Shown: positions 21,258 through 33,159 of the stretch, in pieces
Numbering within the stretch: the first letter of the stretch is position 1
How the letters are laid out: every line of letters begins with the position of its first letter
Origin: Canna indica
Lineage: Eukaryota; Streptophyta; Magnoliopsida; Zingiberales; Cannaceae
Assembly (NCBI GenBank): GCA_034359265.1
Contig: CP136891.1
Location: 8,632,501 to 8,696,500, forward strand
DNA: 64,000 nucleotides
Direction: 5' to 3'
Made by a program: the position numbers and the translations under genes
The notes under the pieces: generated by a model
Databases searched by the model: none
The model's input: only the letters and a program-made list of their open reading frames with translations
What the model was told of the DNA's origin: nothing

Positions 21258-21704
21258 TAGGGATGTCCACATTTCGGTTTACACCGAACCAAATCGAATT
21301 ATTCGGTTCGGTTCGGTTTGGTCAGTGTCGGGTTCGGTTCTTAACCCAAACCGAAACCGAACCTTGGTATTCGGTTCGAATTCGGTTCTCGAAATTCAGG
21401 AACCAACTCGAACCGAAAATCGAACTAATATTAAAAAATAAATGTTTTAATTTTTAACTTAATAGTTAATACACCCGAACCCGACATTTCACTCGTACCC
21501 GGTTAATTTTTTCATGTATCTTCATGTAAATGGAATTTCGATTTTTTCGGATAGGGAACTGAACCGAACCGAATTATTTCGGTTCGAGTTTATTTGGTTT
21601 TTGGGTAATTTGGTTCGGGTTCAGATTGGGTTTTCAAAGAAAAAAAATCAGTTTTGAGTAATTCAGTTCGGTTCGATTCGGGTTGAACCAAATGGACTGG
21701 CCTA
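21258..21704. mobile_element. hAT-like MITE rich in CGGTTCGG motifs
   Basis: It begins TAGGGATGTCCACATTTCGG and ends ATGGACTGGCCTA. It is flanked by 8-bp near-duplications ATAGGATA and GTAGGATA. The paralogous positions after copies 4 and 6 (about 36959 and 58995) have a single GTAGGATA and no insert. A second copy lies at 50048-50491. Open frames within it (SVRFGQCRVRF...) are repeat artefacts. Confidence 0.8.
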
Positions 21705-21740
21705 GTAGGATATAATTGAAATGAATTCAAAAGTTTAAAA

Positions 21741-24700
21741 TAAATATTAATATTCAAAAATCAATCTAGTAAATACACATTCTTTCTCTCAAAGCATCTA
21801 TATTAAATATTGCATGTCATCAAAAAGATGTGTCATTAAATCATGGAGACGGTGAATAATTAGAGTAGATTTTGGTATTAAATGTGAAATTAGAAAATAG
21901 AAAATTTTGATAATTACTTAAAATGCCAATAGGAATTATTAAAGTGTCTATATTAATATTAAAAATTAATAAATATTAATACATTCAAAAATCGATCCAG
22001 TATATATATATATATTATATTCCTTTTCCCAAAGCATCGATATTAAATATTGTATATCATCGAAGGGAGGTGTCATTATATCATGGAGAAAGTGAATAAT
22101 TAGAGTAGATTTCGCTATTAAATGTGCAATTAAAAAATAAATAAAAAAAATTGATAATTACCGAAAATACCAATAGGCATTATTAAAGCGTCTATATTGA
22201 TATTATAAATTATTAAACATTAATATTCAAAATCAATCCAGTAAATACATATTCCTTTTCCCGAAGTATCTATATTAAATATTGCATATCATCGAAGAAA
22301 GGTGTCATTAAATAATGGAGAAAGTGAATAATTAGAGTAGATTTCTGTATTAAATGTGCAATTAGAAAATAGAAAATTTTGATAATCACCAAAAATGCCA
22401 ATATGCATTATTAAAGCATCGATATTAATATTAGAAATTATTAAATATTAATATTCAAAAATCAATCCAGTAAATACATATTCATTTTCCAAAGTATCTA
22501 TATTAAATATTGCACGTCATCGAAGAGAGGCGTCATTAAATCATGGAGAAAGTGAATAATTAGAGTAGATTTCGGTATTAAATGTGCAATTAGAAAATAG
22601 AAAATTTTGATAATTACCGAAAATGCCAATAGGCTTTATTAAAGCATCTATATTAATATTAGAAATTATTAAATATTAATATTCAAAAATCAATCCAGTA
22701 AATACATATTCATTTTCCAAAGTATCTATATTAAATATTGCATGTCATCGAAGAGAGGCGTCATTAAATCATGGAGAAAGTGAATAATTAGAGTAGATTT
22801 CGGTATTAAATGTGCAATTAGAAAATAGAAAATTTTGATAATTACCGAAAATGTCAATAGGCATTATTAAAGCATCTATATTAATATTAAAAAGTATTAA
22901 ATATTAATATTCAAAAATCAATCAAGTAAATACATATTCCTTTTCCCACAGTATCTATATTAAATATTGCATGTCATCGAAGAAAGGTGTCATTAAATCA
23001 TGGAGAAAGAGAATAATTAGAGTAGATTTCTGTATTAAATATGCAATTAGAAAATAGAAAATTTTGATAATCACCAAAAATGCCAATATGCATTATTAAA
23101 GCATCGATATTAATATTAGAAATTATTAAATATTAATATTCGAAAATCAATCCAGTAAATACACATTCCATTTTCCAAAGCATCAATATTAAATATTGTA
23201 TGTCATAGAAGGGAGGTGTCATTAAATAATGGAGAAAGTGAATAATTAGAGTAGATTTCTGTATTAAATGTGCAATTAGAAAATAGAAAATTTTGATAAT
23301 TACCGAAAATGTCAATATGCATTATTAAAGCATCGATATTAATATTAGAAATTATTAAATATTAATATTCGAAAATCAATCTAGTAAATACACATTCCAT
23401 TTTCCAAAGCATCAATATTAAATATTGTATGTCATAGAAGGGAGGTGTCATTAAATCATGGAGAAAGTGAATAATTAGAATAGATTTCTGTATTAAATGT
23501 GCAATTAGAAAATAGAAAATTTTGATAATTACCGAAAATGTCAATAGGCATTATTAAAGCGTCTATATTAATATTAAAAAGTATTAAATATTGATATTCA
23601 AAAATCAATCAAGTAAATACATATTCCTTTTCCCAAAGTATCTATATTAAATATTGCAGGTCAGCGAAGAAAGGTGTCATTAAATCCCGGAGAAAGCGAA
23701 TAATTAGAGTAGATTTCTGTATTAAATATGCAATTAGAAAATAGAAAATTTTGATAATCACCAAAAATGCCAATATGCATTATTAAAGCATCGATATTAA
23801 TATTAGAAATTATTAAATATTAATATTCAAAAATCAATCAAGTAAATACACATTACATTTTCCAAAGCATCAATATTAAATATTGTATGTCATCGAAGGG
23901 AGGTGTCATTAATTCATGGAGAAAGTGAATAATTAGAGTAGATTTCTGTATTAAATGTGCAATTAGAAAATAGAAAATTTTGATAATTACCGAAAATGCC
24001 AATAGGCATTATTAAAGCATCTATATTAATATTAGAAATTATTAAATATTAATATTCAAAAATCAATCCAGTAAATACATATTCATTTTCCAAAGTATCT
24101 ATATTAAATATTGCATGTCATCGAAGAGAGGCGTCATTAAATCATGGAGAAAGTGAATAATTAGAGTAGATTTCGGTATTAAATGTGCAATTAGAAAATA
24201 GAAAATTTTGATAATTACCGAAAATGTCAATAGGCATTATTAAAGGTGTCATTAAATAATGGAGAAAGCGAATAATTAGAGTAGATTTCTGTATTAAATG
24301 TGCAATTAGAAAATAGAAAATTTTGATAATCACCAAAAATGCCAATATGCATTATTAAAGCATCGATATTAATATTAGAAATTATTAAATATTAATATTC
24401 AAAAATCAATCAAGTAAATACACATTCCATTTTCCAAAGCATCAATATTAAATATTGTATGTCATCGAAGGGAGGTGTCATTAAATCATGGAGAAAGTGA
24501 ATAATTAGAGTAGATTTCTGTATTAAATGTGCAATTAGAAAATAGAAAATTTTGATAATTACCGAAAATGCCAATAGGCATTATTAAAGCATCTATATTA
24601 ATATTATAAATTATTAAATATTAATATTCAAAAATCAATCCAGTAAATACATATTCATTTTCCAAAGTATCTATATTAAATATTGCATGTCATCGAAGAG

Positions 24701-25595
24701 AGACGTCATTAAATCATGGAGAAAGTGAATAATTAGAGTAGATTTCGGTATTAAATGTGCAATTAGAAAATAGAAAATTTTGATAATTACCGAAAATGTC
24801 AATAGGCATTATTAAAACGTCTATATTAATATTAAAAAGTATTAAATATTAATATTCAAAAATCAATCAAGTAAATACATATTCCTTTTTCCCACAGTAT
24901 CTATATTAAATATTGCATGTCATCCAAGAAAGTTGTCATTAAATCATGGAGAAAGCGAATAATTAGAGTAGATTTCTGTATTAAATGTGCAATTAGAAAA
25001 TAGAAAATTTTGATAATCACCAAAAATGCCAATATGCATTATTAAAGCATCGATATTAATATTAGAAATTATTAAATATTAATATTCGAAAATCAATCTA
25101 GTAAATACACATTCCATTTTCCAAAGCATCAATATTAAATATTGTATGTCATCGAAGGGAGGTGTCATTAAATCATCGAGAAAGTGAATAATTAGAGTAG
25201 ATTTCTGTATTAAATGTGCAATTAGAAAATAGAAAATTTTGATAATAATCGAAAATGCCAATAGGCATTATTAAAGCGTCTATATTAATATTAGAAATTA
25301 TGAAATATTAATATTCAAAAATCAATCCAGTAAATACATATTCATTTTCCAAAATATCTATATTAAATATTGCATGTCATCGAAGAGAGGCGTCATTAAA
25401 TCATGGAGAAAGTGAATAATTAGAGTAGATTTCTCTATTAAATGTGCAATTAGAAAATAGAAAATTTTGATAATTACCGAAAATGTCAATAGGCATTATT
25501 AAAGCGTCTATATTAATATTAAAAAGTATTAAATATTAATATTCAAAAATCAATCAAGTAAATACTTATTTTTTTCCCCAAACTATCTATATATG
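21741..25595. repeat. 228-bp satellite array, about 17 units
   Basis: The unit contains AATCAATCCAGTAAATACA, TCTATATTAAATATTGCATG, TCATGGAGAAAGTGAATAAT and ATTACCGAAAATGCCAATAG. Unit starts are spaced 228 bp (for example 22471 and 22699). From about 23600 rightwards, three unit types alternate in a regular order, and one unit near 24245 is truncated. The small frames MTFSVIIKIFYFLIAHLIQ and relatives are just this repeat read on the - strand. The paralogous array at 52119-53285 has only about six units. Confidence 0.95.
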
Positions 25596-25599
25596 ATAG

Positions 25600-25684
25600 T
25601 AAAGTTAATTCCCCTCCCCTTATTTGTATATTGTTGAATATTTTAATATACGATCCGCGCATTGCGCCCATGTCTTATACTAGT
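25600..25684 (+). mobile_element. Helitron-like 3' terminus
   Basis: The satellite array ends in a short stem GCGCATTGCGC (25657-25667) followed 12 bases later by CTAGT at 25680-25684. A GC-rich hairpin just before CTRRT is the hallmark of a Helitron 3' end. The paralogous site (53341-53371) has GCATTGTGC and TTAGT. The 5' terminus was not located. Confidence 0.55.
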
Positions 25685-26820
25685 GATGAAAGTAAAGTGG
25701 GCATTCCGGGAAATGCAACAAGCACATCACAACACCCCACATACAAATATGTATAATATAACAACATATGCTAATAACAAGTAGTAAAGGATATGTCTAG
25801 GCATACCTCAATCTCCGCATCCACCTATTATAAATCACAACCACGCAAGTCATATATGTATGCTTAACACAAAATCACATAGTATAACAGTAGCATATCA
25901 TGTCCAAAAGCATAACAAAAAGTGAACACAAAGCATACACAAGCTGCCCTAAAAATAAGGTATCGAATCCTAGTGATCCTACACAAGTAAACTCGTCCTT
26001 AAGGACCCTATCCGAGTAACTTAGATTCGGCCTACCTTCCCACCCGAGTGCTCTAGGGGTAGGGAGGGTTCGGCCCCTCTAAGAAACTCAAGGTCGGCCC
26101 TTCTGAAGTTTAGTTTAGGGTTCTAGGGTTCTAGGGTTTGTAGTGTCCCTAAGGTCCTAAATCCCTAGGTGTAGCTTCCTACAACTTGTAAATCATTAGG
26201 ACTAATTTATTCATGCCCTAAAGTTTAATTCCTAGATGCAAAAACCTGTTAGGAATCATTAAAACTTGGATCTTTGGGTGGCCAGCCACCCTAGGGTCCC
26301 AAAATCCTTAAGGGAAGGTGGCGGCACACCTAGTTCATCCCCAAAATTCCATCTTTCTTCAAGACTCCAAACAAGAGCCAAGATCTCTCAACAACCCCCA
26401 AGAAACCCACAAGAATTAATCAAGAAACATCAAGAATTGAGCCAAGAAGGCGGGCGGCACAACATGGGTTGGGTGGCCAAGAACACCCCCAAAATCCGAT
26501 CCGACGAAAACACGACGTCGATTACAAAACCCTCGACATAAATCTTCAAAATGATACGAAGAAAATGAGCTAAAAATCCACAAATCCCCATGACACAGGG
26601 GTGACATGAATCTGAAGAAAACAGGGGAAAAGAGGACAAATCCACTCACCTTTTTCGGGGAAAACGAGAGGGAAGAAGACTATAGGGATCCTCCTCCGAT
26701 CAACGGCGCTGAACTCGCGGATTTCGGCCTCGAATCGTCTTCTCCTCCACACCAACGGGGCGACGCATCCTCTCTCTCTCTCCTCCTAGGGTGGCGTGCG
26801 GCAAAACCTGTAGTCGTGCA
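25685..26820. repeat. Duplicated retroelement-like block, left part
   Basis: Nearly collinear with 53372-54452. It has no long gene. Frames at 26266-26541 and 26606-26833 look like GC-richer leader sequence of a decayed LTR element. It is interrupted at 26820 by the solo LTR and resumes at 29621. Confidence 0.6.
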
Positions 26821-27175
26821 TGTAATATCCTAGATATTTAAATTTATTATTTTTCCTCTTATGTGTGTTTGCCAGCCTAGCGGACTAGTTCATGGTCGAG
26901 CCGAGTCAACTCTTGGTCCGGAGCGAGCTTGCGAGCTCGGATAAGTAGGATATAAATTTATGAATTTTAGGGTTGGGTAGTTGAAATTATTTAGATTTGA
27001 TGTTGTGTGTGCATAATTGTTAATTATGTTCATGTTGATGTATTTAATTAAGTACTTGTGATTTATTAGAATGAGTTTAATTAAATTATTTAAGTCTATC
27101 GGGTTAGCAGGTTTTGGCTTAAGGTGGATGCGGGGTGTGGATTAAGGGTTTAACGGGTTAGGGTTGAGGAGGGAG

Positions 27176-27183
27176 TATAAAAC
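27176..27183 (+). promoter_or_regulatory. TATA box of the solo LTR
   Basis: TATAAAAC precedes a C-rich stretch (CCCCTCCTCATGG), a plausible U3/R boundary with the start of transcription about 25-30 bases downstream. Whether it still drives transcription is unknown. Confidence 0.55.
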
Positions 27184-28624
27184 CCCCTCCTCATGGCTAG
27201 TGGCTCCTATTTTGGAGCCACCCAATGGTTGAGAAAGGGAGCCAGCCGCCGCCTATGAGCCAAGCCGCCAGCCCCCTTTCCCTCTTCCCCTTGGAGCCGC
27301 CGTCTGTGAGCCAATCCGTCGAGTCGCCTGCTTCCCTTCCTCCCCTCTCTCTCTTCCTTCCCTTTGGAGCCGAGCCGAGAGGAGCCAGCCCCTCTCCTTC
27401 TCCTCTCTCTCCCTCTCTCCAAGCAAGCGGCTTGGAGTGAGCCGCCGCCCCTTGGAGCCTTTTCTTGGGTTGAGCCGCCGGCCTTTTGAAGTCGGATTTG
27501 AGGGCCGTCATCTGTGATTTCTTTCTTAGTTCTTCTTCCAATTAAGGTGAGTGGTTTATCCTCTCTTCGGGATTTCAATCGGATTCTTGAAGCTATTCTT
27601 GACGGCTTGGTATTTGTGTTTCGTTTCTTGATTGTTCTTTGCGTTCTTGCCATGTTTCCTTGAGATTGTGCTTGAGGAGACCCCAATCTCCCCTCTATAG
27701 GGATCAACAGCCCTAGGGTAACCCTCGGGGTGCTCGGCCAAGGGAGAAACCCGGGTCGCCCTCAAGGTGTTCAATGAAAAGCCCGAATGAGTTCTTGTTT
27801 CCTTTGATATGAAATCTTGATCTATTCTCCAAATTTGAGATTCTTGATTATGAGTTTCTTGTTTAGAATTAAATCTGTGATTTTTGGGTAGAAATCATAT
27901 GGTACGATTAAGATCTTGATAATGACTAATTAGGGGTTCTTGAGAATGGCGTTCTTGATCTTAATGTTTGATTCTTGGTTTAAGTGTGTGAGTTCCTGTT
28001 AATCTTGATGAAAAGCATGATTTCTATGAATTAATTTCTGAGATTAGTATTCTGTCCTAATGGTAATTTAGGGGTTAGTTTCTGTTAATTTTTTGATTTA
28101 ATTCTATAAGTATGCTGAAATTGCATGTTGTTGGAATTGTATGCTGAGATGATGAATCTATGCTGATTTTAATTTGTTGTTGTGATGTGTGTATATGTGT
28201 GAATATAGTTGTGTAACCTATCGTTTCGACCAGAAAATATAGTTTGGAAACATATGACACACTTTGGAGACTAGATTCGGGTTAGACACGGTATTTATGG
28301 GCAGAACCGTAACCTAAAACAAAACCCTAATTGAGATGATCTAAATTTTAATTATATAATTAAGGGTGAGCATAATCTGTTATGAACTAACTTATAAAAT
28401 ATGCATGAAATAAAACCACACGGGTTCATGACATTACGGGTCTAAGGGATAGGGGTCGGGTTTGGAGTGTTGAGACGCTTCATAATGAGGACATCCCTAA
28501 GACACCGTAGGAGAATCTTGACTTAGGTCTTGATGGGCCATATCCTTGAGAATGGCGGAGCAGCTCAATTAGGAGCTGGATTTCGGGCTACGCCCGGGTG
28601 GTTGGACGTCAAATTCCCAACCTG

Positions 28625-28915
28625 CAGAACAAGTTCGAAGGATCTTTCCCGATTGTTCTGATATATCTTGGCCTCATGGGATAAGTTCGGAGGGCCTTTT
28701 CCGATTATCCCCGAGGTGATTTTTAGAGGAATAAGTTCGGAGGGTCTTTCCCGATTATTCCTGTGATGTCTTTAAAAAGTAAGTTCGGAGGGTCTTCCCG
28801 ATTACTCTTGTGATATCACGTCTCATGGAGCAAGTTCGGAGGGCATTTCCCGATTGCTCCCGAGGTTCCTTATACTAGGATAATCTCGGAGGGCCTTTTC
28901 CGATTATCCTAGTAT
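28625..28915 (+). repeat. Six hairpins with a shared core and covarying stems
   Basis: Each unit has the core AAGTTCGGAGGGYCTTTCCCGATT in variant form, bracketed by arms that differ between units yet pair within each unit: CAGAACAA/TTGTTCTG (28625-28660), GGGATAA/TTATCCC (28672-28716), GGAATAA/TTATTCC (28728-28761), AGTAA/TTACT (about 28774-28809), GGAGCAA/TTGCTCC (28822-28864) and ATACTAGGATAAT/ATTATCCTAGTAT (28872-28915). The core itself can pair through TCGG/CCGA. The series is followed by a direct duplication of about 58 bp (GTATGTGTTGTTGCCTT...). Confidence 0.9.
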
Positions 28916-29620
28916 GTGTTGTTGCCTTCGGGCATGGTGGGCTTCGGCCCGATGCACTTCTTTAGTATGTGTTGTTGCCTTTGGGCATGGTGGGCTTCGG
29001 CCTGACGCACTTCTTGGAGGGTTAGATGCCTTGGGGCATGTGTAGCATGTTGGCCTGTTAGCTAGTCACACCTTCGTGACCTTGCCTTCTGTAGAGATAG
29101 ATTTCATTCTTGTTATCTCTGTGATTTTTATTTATGAGGGTTGGTAAAACTGCTCGCTGAGTTCTTTGAACTCACCCATTGTCGTTTGATTTCTGTTTTG
29201 CAGAGCCTAACCGATGAGATGGGTTGGATGCACTTGGCGCCGCTGGAGGGCAGATGAGTCGCATGATCTCATAGCAGTCATAGTTAATGTCGTAGTCGAG
29301 TTGATCCTTTGGTAGTAGTCATGCACTTGTATTAGCTTGATTTGGAGTTGTAGCCATGAGGGCATTTATGTAATTTATTTCAGGTTTTATTGTGTCTGAA
29401 CTTTTGAACTGCTGAACTTAAAACGTTATTCTGCACTTTTTGTTTCATTTGAGCTACTTGAATTAAACTTTGTTTTGGTTCGCTTTTCATTAAAATAAAA
29501 CTTGTTATTTCTTCCCGATGTATTATTTGTTGAGTTGGCATGTGCATAGTTTAGGCTGCGGGGTATAGGCACGTATACCCTGGCCGGTCACGTGACCCTG
29601 AGTTGGGGCGTGACAGTGCA

Positions 29621-29862
29621 CCACTTGGTCTTTTTATGAACACTGTTTGGGTCCAAATGAACAAAATGCCCCTAGTTTAATTATTTGACTTAAACAGCCC
29701 ATATCTAATCCGTTCTAACTCCGATTCAAGTTCCGATTGAACCGCTAAATTCATCTCGATATCCTCTATCATCATAGTATACTAAATCACAGAGATAAAT
29801 TAAATAGAATTTTCCAAAAAAAATCTCGTTAAAAAACTTACTTGGGTCTTGTCATACCCCAA
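29621..29862. repeat. Duplicated block, continued after the solo LTR
   Basis: Continues the alignment to 54453-54673 (CACCACTTGKTCTTTTTATG, then CTCGTTAAAAARCTTAC). No gene. Confidence 0.55.
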
Positions 29863-31250
29863 AACCCGAGCATGATCGGCCAGAGTACTATACGTACCCC
29901 GAAGCCTAACTCAACCAATACCTAAAAGACAAATCCTGGACAGCTCATGGGACTCAAAATAATGCCAAAAACATAAATCGGGTGAAGTATAAAAATAAAT
30001 CAATCTGAATATTAAATATTAACAAAAAATTTCAAGTCATTTGAAGAATCATTAACATGAATATTAATTTTCAATATCAAGTGCGGAAATATTACAAAAC
30101 CCAACCAACTTAACTCAAGAAAATTTATAAAGGACTCCCAACTAGGGTAAACACCCCCACGACCATGACGTGTCACGAGATGTGTTGTTCCTGCCGCCAC
30201 CAATTGCGCTACTCTGATCTCGCTCAGGAGCTAAAAACAACAACGATATAAACCATAAGTCCGTCAGGACTTAGTGAGCAATTAGCCCTCAATCCACCAT
30301 GTACAATAACACCAAACAACAATGCATGATTTTTCGAAGATAACTATACATAAGCAGCAAGGTAAATGATCGATTTATAGACTAGTATATTAACATGTGC
30401 AGAAATAATTATGCATACTCACCAATCATAGGGAATATAACATTCATCAAGTGTAACCATCCAAAAATGTAAATGATAACCGAAATGCACATATTCAATA
30501 TCTTAACGAAATATAAACATCCTATAACTAACCAATCACCCAATCAAACCACCCAGGTCGGTCATCAGTGTGGCGATGCTGATAGGCTTCCCAGTCCAGG
30601 GACCCGTCAGTCCAATAATCCAGGGACCTGTCGGTCCTATGAGTCGGGCACTGATCGCCTCTGTCTCAGTGTACTTCCCGCTCACGCCACCCGGGTCGAT
30701 CGTCAGTGTGGCGGCTGATGAGCTTCTCGGTCCACAACAACAAGCACATCAAATCAACCATATGGTAAGCAGTAATTAACCTGACAGTGAACATAGCATT
30801 TCAAGAAGACAAAGTGCATATCCTGGGGCCTAGAGGCCCCTAAGGTCCACATGATACACATATACCGCCCCCATAGCCGTACATTGGCCCGTGCCACAAT
30901 ACATGACATCATAATCCACTCAATTATAAAACAATTCAATATATCGTATAATAAGGAGATGAACCACAGTAACTACTGAAAATGAATGTCATGGGCACTT
31001 CATGATATCACTCGCTCGTCACCCCAATCCTCTCTTCACAAGGCCGGTCGTATGGCCTTAGAAACTTCCTCAAGAACCCAACTCTTACTAAGTTTCCCTC
31101 CCCTATATTGCTTACCATTTGCTTCCGCACATAATTAACTCATATTGTGTTTTGCCTACGAGAACAATTAAAATCGATAAATCAAAATTAGGCAAAAAGA
31201 TTAGTTAACATACTATTCACCATCTCCCCCCTCTAGTGTAGGTCATTTCA
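29863..31250 (-). mobile_element. LTR-like block of a Gypsy element
   Basis: The left edge reads TGTCATACCCCAAAACCC, the complement of an LTR end of the ...GGGGTATGACA type. The body holds LTR-like landmarks, including two GGGACC(C/T)GTC(A/G)GTCC mini-hairpins near 30600. The right edge is not defined. The block is collinear with 54672-56120, which shows it was present before the segmental duplication. No coding sequence. Confidence 0.5.
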
Positions 31251-31259
31251 CCAACAGTG

Positions 31260-32515
31260 GAACCGTGGAAGAACAACACATTCTCGATTTGTGATCCCTC
31301 TGAATCTAGATGAGGATTCTACTTGCAAGGTTCTCCGCTGACTGATTTATTGGTTAGAACAAGTTTAATTATTTGTGATAAAGCTCCAATGATGAATATA
31401 TATTTTGTAATTATCTCTTTAATTTATATATTTACTAAATTTCATTAAATACAAATTTAATAGTATGATTCTCTTAATTTTAGATATTGATTTGAAACTC
31501 TTGATAGAACATTGAGTGAAATTATGTGTTTTAAGAATCCAAATAACAATGATCATCCTTTTGGAGGTAAGACTGTAGTATTTGGGGGAGACTTCAGACA
31601 AATTTTACTTATCATTCCTAAGGAAAGTAGATAAGATATTATCAATACTGCACTTAATTTATCTTACTTATGGGTCGACTGTAAAGTTTTGAAGCTACCG
31701 AAAAAGATGCCTCTCACTGTAAACAACTCTGATAACAATACAAATGATTTAAAAAGTTTTTCGGATTGGATATTATCGACCGATGATGGAAAGATAGGTG
31801 ATCCTGGTGATGGTTATAAGGCAGTCCGAATTCTCGATGATAACTTGATTTTGGATACAAGTGACAATATTGATGCAATTTATCCTGGGCTTATAACAAA
31901 TGCCAATAATTTGCAATATTTGCAACAAAAATTTATATTAGCTCATACTCTAAATATGATTGAAACGATTAATGACTATATGATTTATCTAAATCAAAAA
32001 GAGTTAACAATATTTTTGAGCTTAAATAGCACGTGCTTATCAGATTCTATAGGGGATTTGTTAGATCAGATCCATATACCAGACTTCTTGAACTGCATCA
32101 AATATTCTGGTGTTCCTTATCATTCTTTGACATTAAAAGTTGTGACTTCTATTATTTTGCTAAGAAATATCAATCCATCTGTCGAATTATGTAATGGAAC
32201 ACGATTGGTGTTAACAAGATTTGGGAATCGAGTCGCTGGAGTCAAGATTATTTCTGGAACTAAATGTGGAGAAAATGTATTCATTCCATGTTTGTCTTGA
32301 TACCATCAGATCCAAGTCTGCCAATTAAATTTCAAATGAGACAAATTCCTGTTATGATTTCTTATGCGATGACTATTAATAAAGTCAATGCCAATCACTA
32401 TCAAATGTCAGTATTTTCTTAAAAAATTTGTCGACCAACTTTATGCATGTCGCAGTGTGTAGGATGATCAATAGGAAAAGTTTAAATATTTTAATTTGTA
32501 ATTCAGAAAGTCATT
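31260..32515 (+). pseudogene. Helitron PIF1-type helicase, C-terminal remnant (first copy)
   Basis: Helitron proteins join a Rep nickase to a PIF1-family 5'-3' helicase; only the helicase tail is here. 31330-31390 encodes a decayed LIIWDKAPMMN-like motif. 31500-31635 encodes [18 protein letters not shown], the helicase motif III region. 31689-32300 is a 203-codon frame with LAHTLNMIETINDYMI, LDQIHIPDFLN and LKVVTSIILLRNINP...NGTRLVLTRFG. 32300-32515 continues out of frame with QIPVMISYAMTINK. Frameshifts and stops separate the parts and the final motif is damaged. It forms a paralogous pair with 56130-57397. Confidence 0.85.
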
Positions 32516-32614
32516 GAAAAAAAAAACTATAAATATTGTATACCAATAAGTTTTCAGCAATTTATAAAAAAATATTTTTTTATATTATTTGTGATTTTTG
32601 CACAATATTATTTT
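32516..32614. other. AT-rich linker
   Basis: No feature recognised between the helicase remnant and the Pack-MULE. Confidence 0.5.
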
Positions 32615-32846
32615 GGCTTAATTACATGGTATATCCTCAACTTTGGGTGTTTTCCCAATTATGACCTAACTTTTTATTTGAATCAATTTTATATTTCAAT
32701 TTTAATTTTATTTTAATTTTTATCCCGACATTAATCGTCCGTTAATTTTACAGTTTCAGTGCTGACGTAGCATATATCATTGACCTATATCAAAAATAAT
32801 AAAAAATTCATCACCGTCCCATCATCAAATATATATCAGTTGAAAA

Positions 32847-33158
32847 TTGTTCTATGACGCGAGGGAGCTGTTCTCTGCTTCTAGAAAGTTGATGACATGG
32901 CTGACACATCATCAAATAAAAATTCCTCACTACTGCGACGACCTTCTCCTCTCCCTCTTCAGCTCCCGCTCCGCCTTCTTCGTCATCAGCCCCATCACGA
33001 GGCGGTGGGTGGCGCTGCCGAAGCCTCGTGCGAGGCCGCAGCTCTCCGTGCTGGCGTTCGATACCGCACAGTCCTCGAAGTTCAAGTTTGTCTCCTTCGC
33101 CGGGTGGCTCGCGCGGGGCGCCGAGGTGCAGGTCAAAGAAATTTTTCAGAAGGGGTGA
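32847..33158 (+). pseudogene. Captured F-box protein fragment
   Basis: The frame includes LLLSLFSSRSAFFVISPITRR followed by WVALPKPRARPQLSVLAFD and KFKFVSFAGWLARGAEVQV. It resembles the start of the F-box-associated/kelch region of plant F-box proteins ('...NPxTRxWxxLPxP...'). The F-box itself is absent and the frame ends soon after. Similarity is judged by eye. Confidence 0.55.
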
Positions 33159-33159
33159 A

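Larger units (their letters stand above)
26821..29615 (+). mobile_element. Solo LTR, 2.8 kb (Gypsy, probably Tekay/Del type)
   Basis: It starts TGTAATATCC and ends GGGGCGTGACA (TG...CA), with perfect 5-bp target duplications GTGCA at 26816-26820 and 29616-29620. The paralogous site at about 54452 is empty. No internal retroviral-type genes are present, so this is a single LTR left by recombination. Large LTRs starting TGTAATATCC and ending GCGTGACA are typical of Tekay-type chromoviruses; this lineage call is from memory of the family. It holds a TATA box at 27176, a CT/GA-rich leader, and an unusual hairpin series at 28625-28915. Frames at 27197-27774 are not genes. Confidence 0.85.

Noticed and set aside
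21223..21457. Frames with SVRFGQCRVRF motifs, also at 50013-50228
   Set aside because: These are translations of the CGGTTCGG-rich MITE.
22471..23300. Regular repeats considered as a possible CRISPR-like array
   Set aside because: Units are contiguous 228-bp satellites without short repeats and unique spacers, in plant nuclear DNA.
23133..25261. Repeated 60-67 codon frames (MTFSVIIKIFYFLIAHLIQ type) on the - strand
   Set aside because: They are the 228-bp satellite unit read in one frame, recur with its period and show no sign of coding selection.
26266..26833. Frames of 75-91 codons, with equivalents at 53899-54492
   Set aside because: The paralogous copies differ by frameshifts and do not keep one frame, so they are not conserved as coding.
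27197..27774. Overlapping long frames up to 166 codons on both strands
   Set aside because: They fall in the GC-rich leader of the solo LTR and are low-complexity Pro/Ser/Arg runs open in several frames at once.
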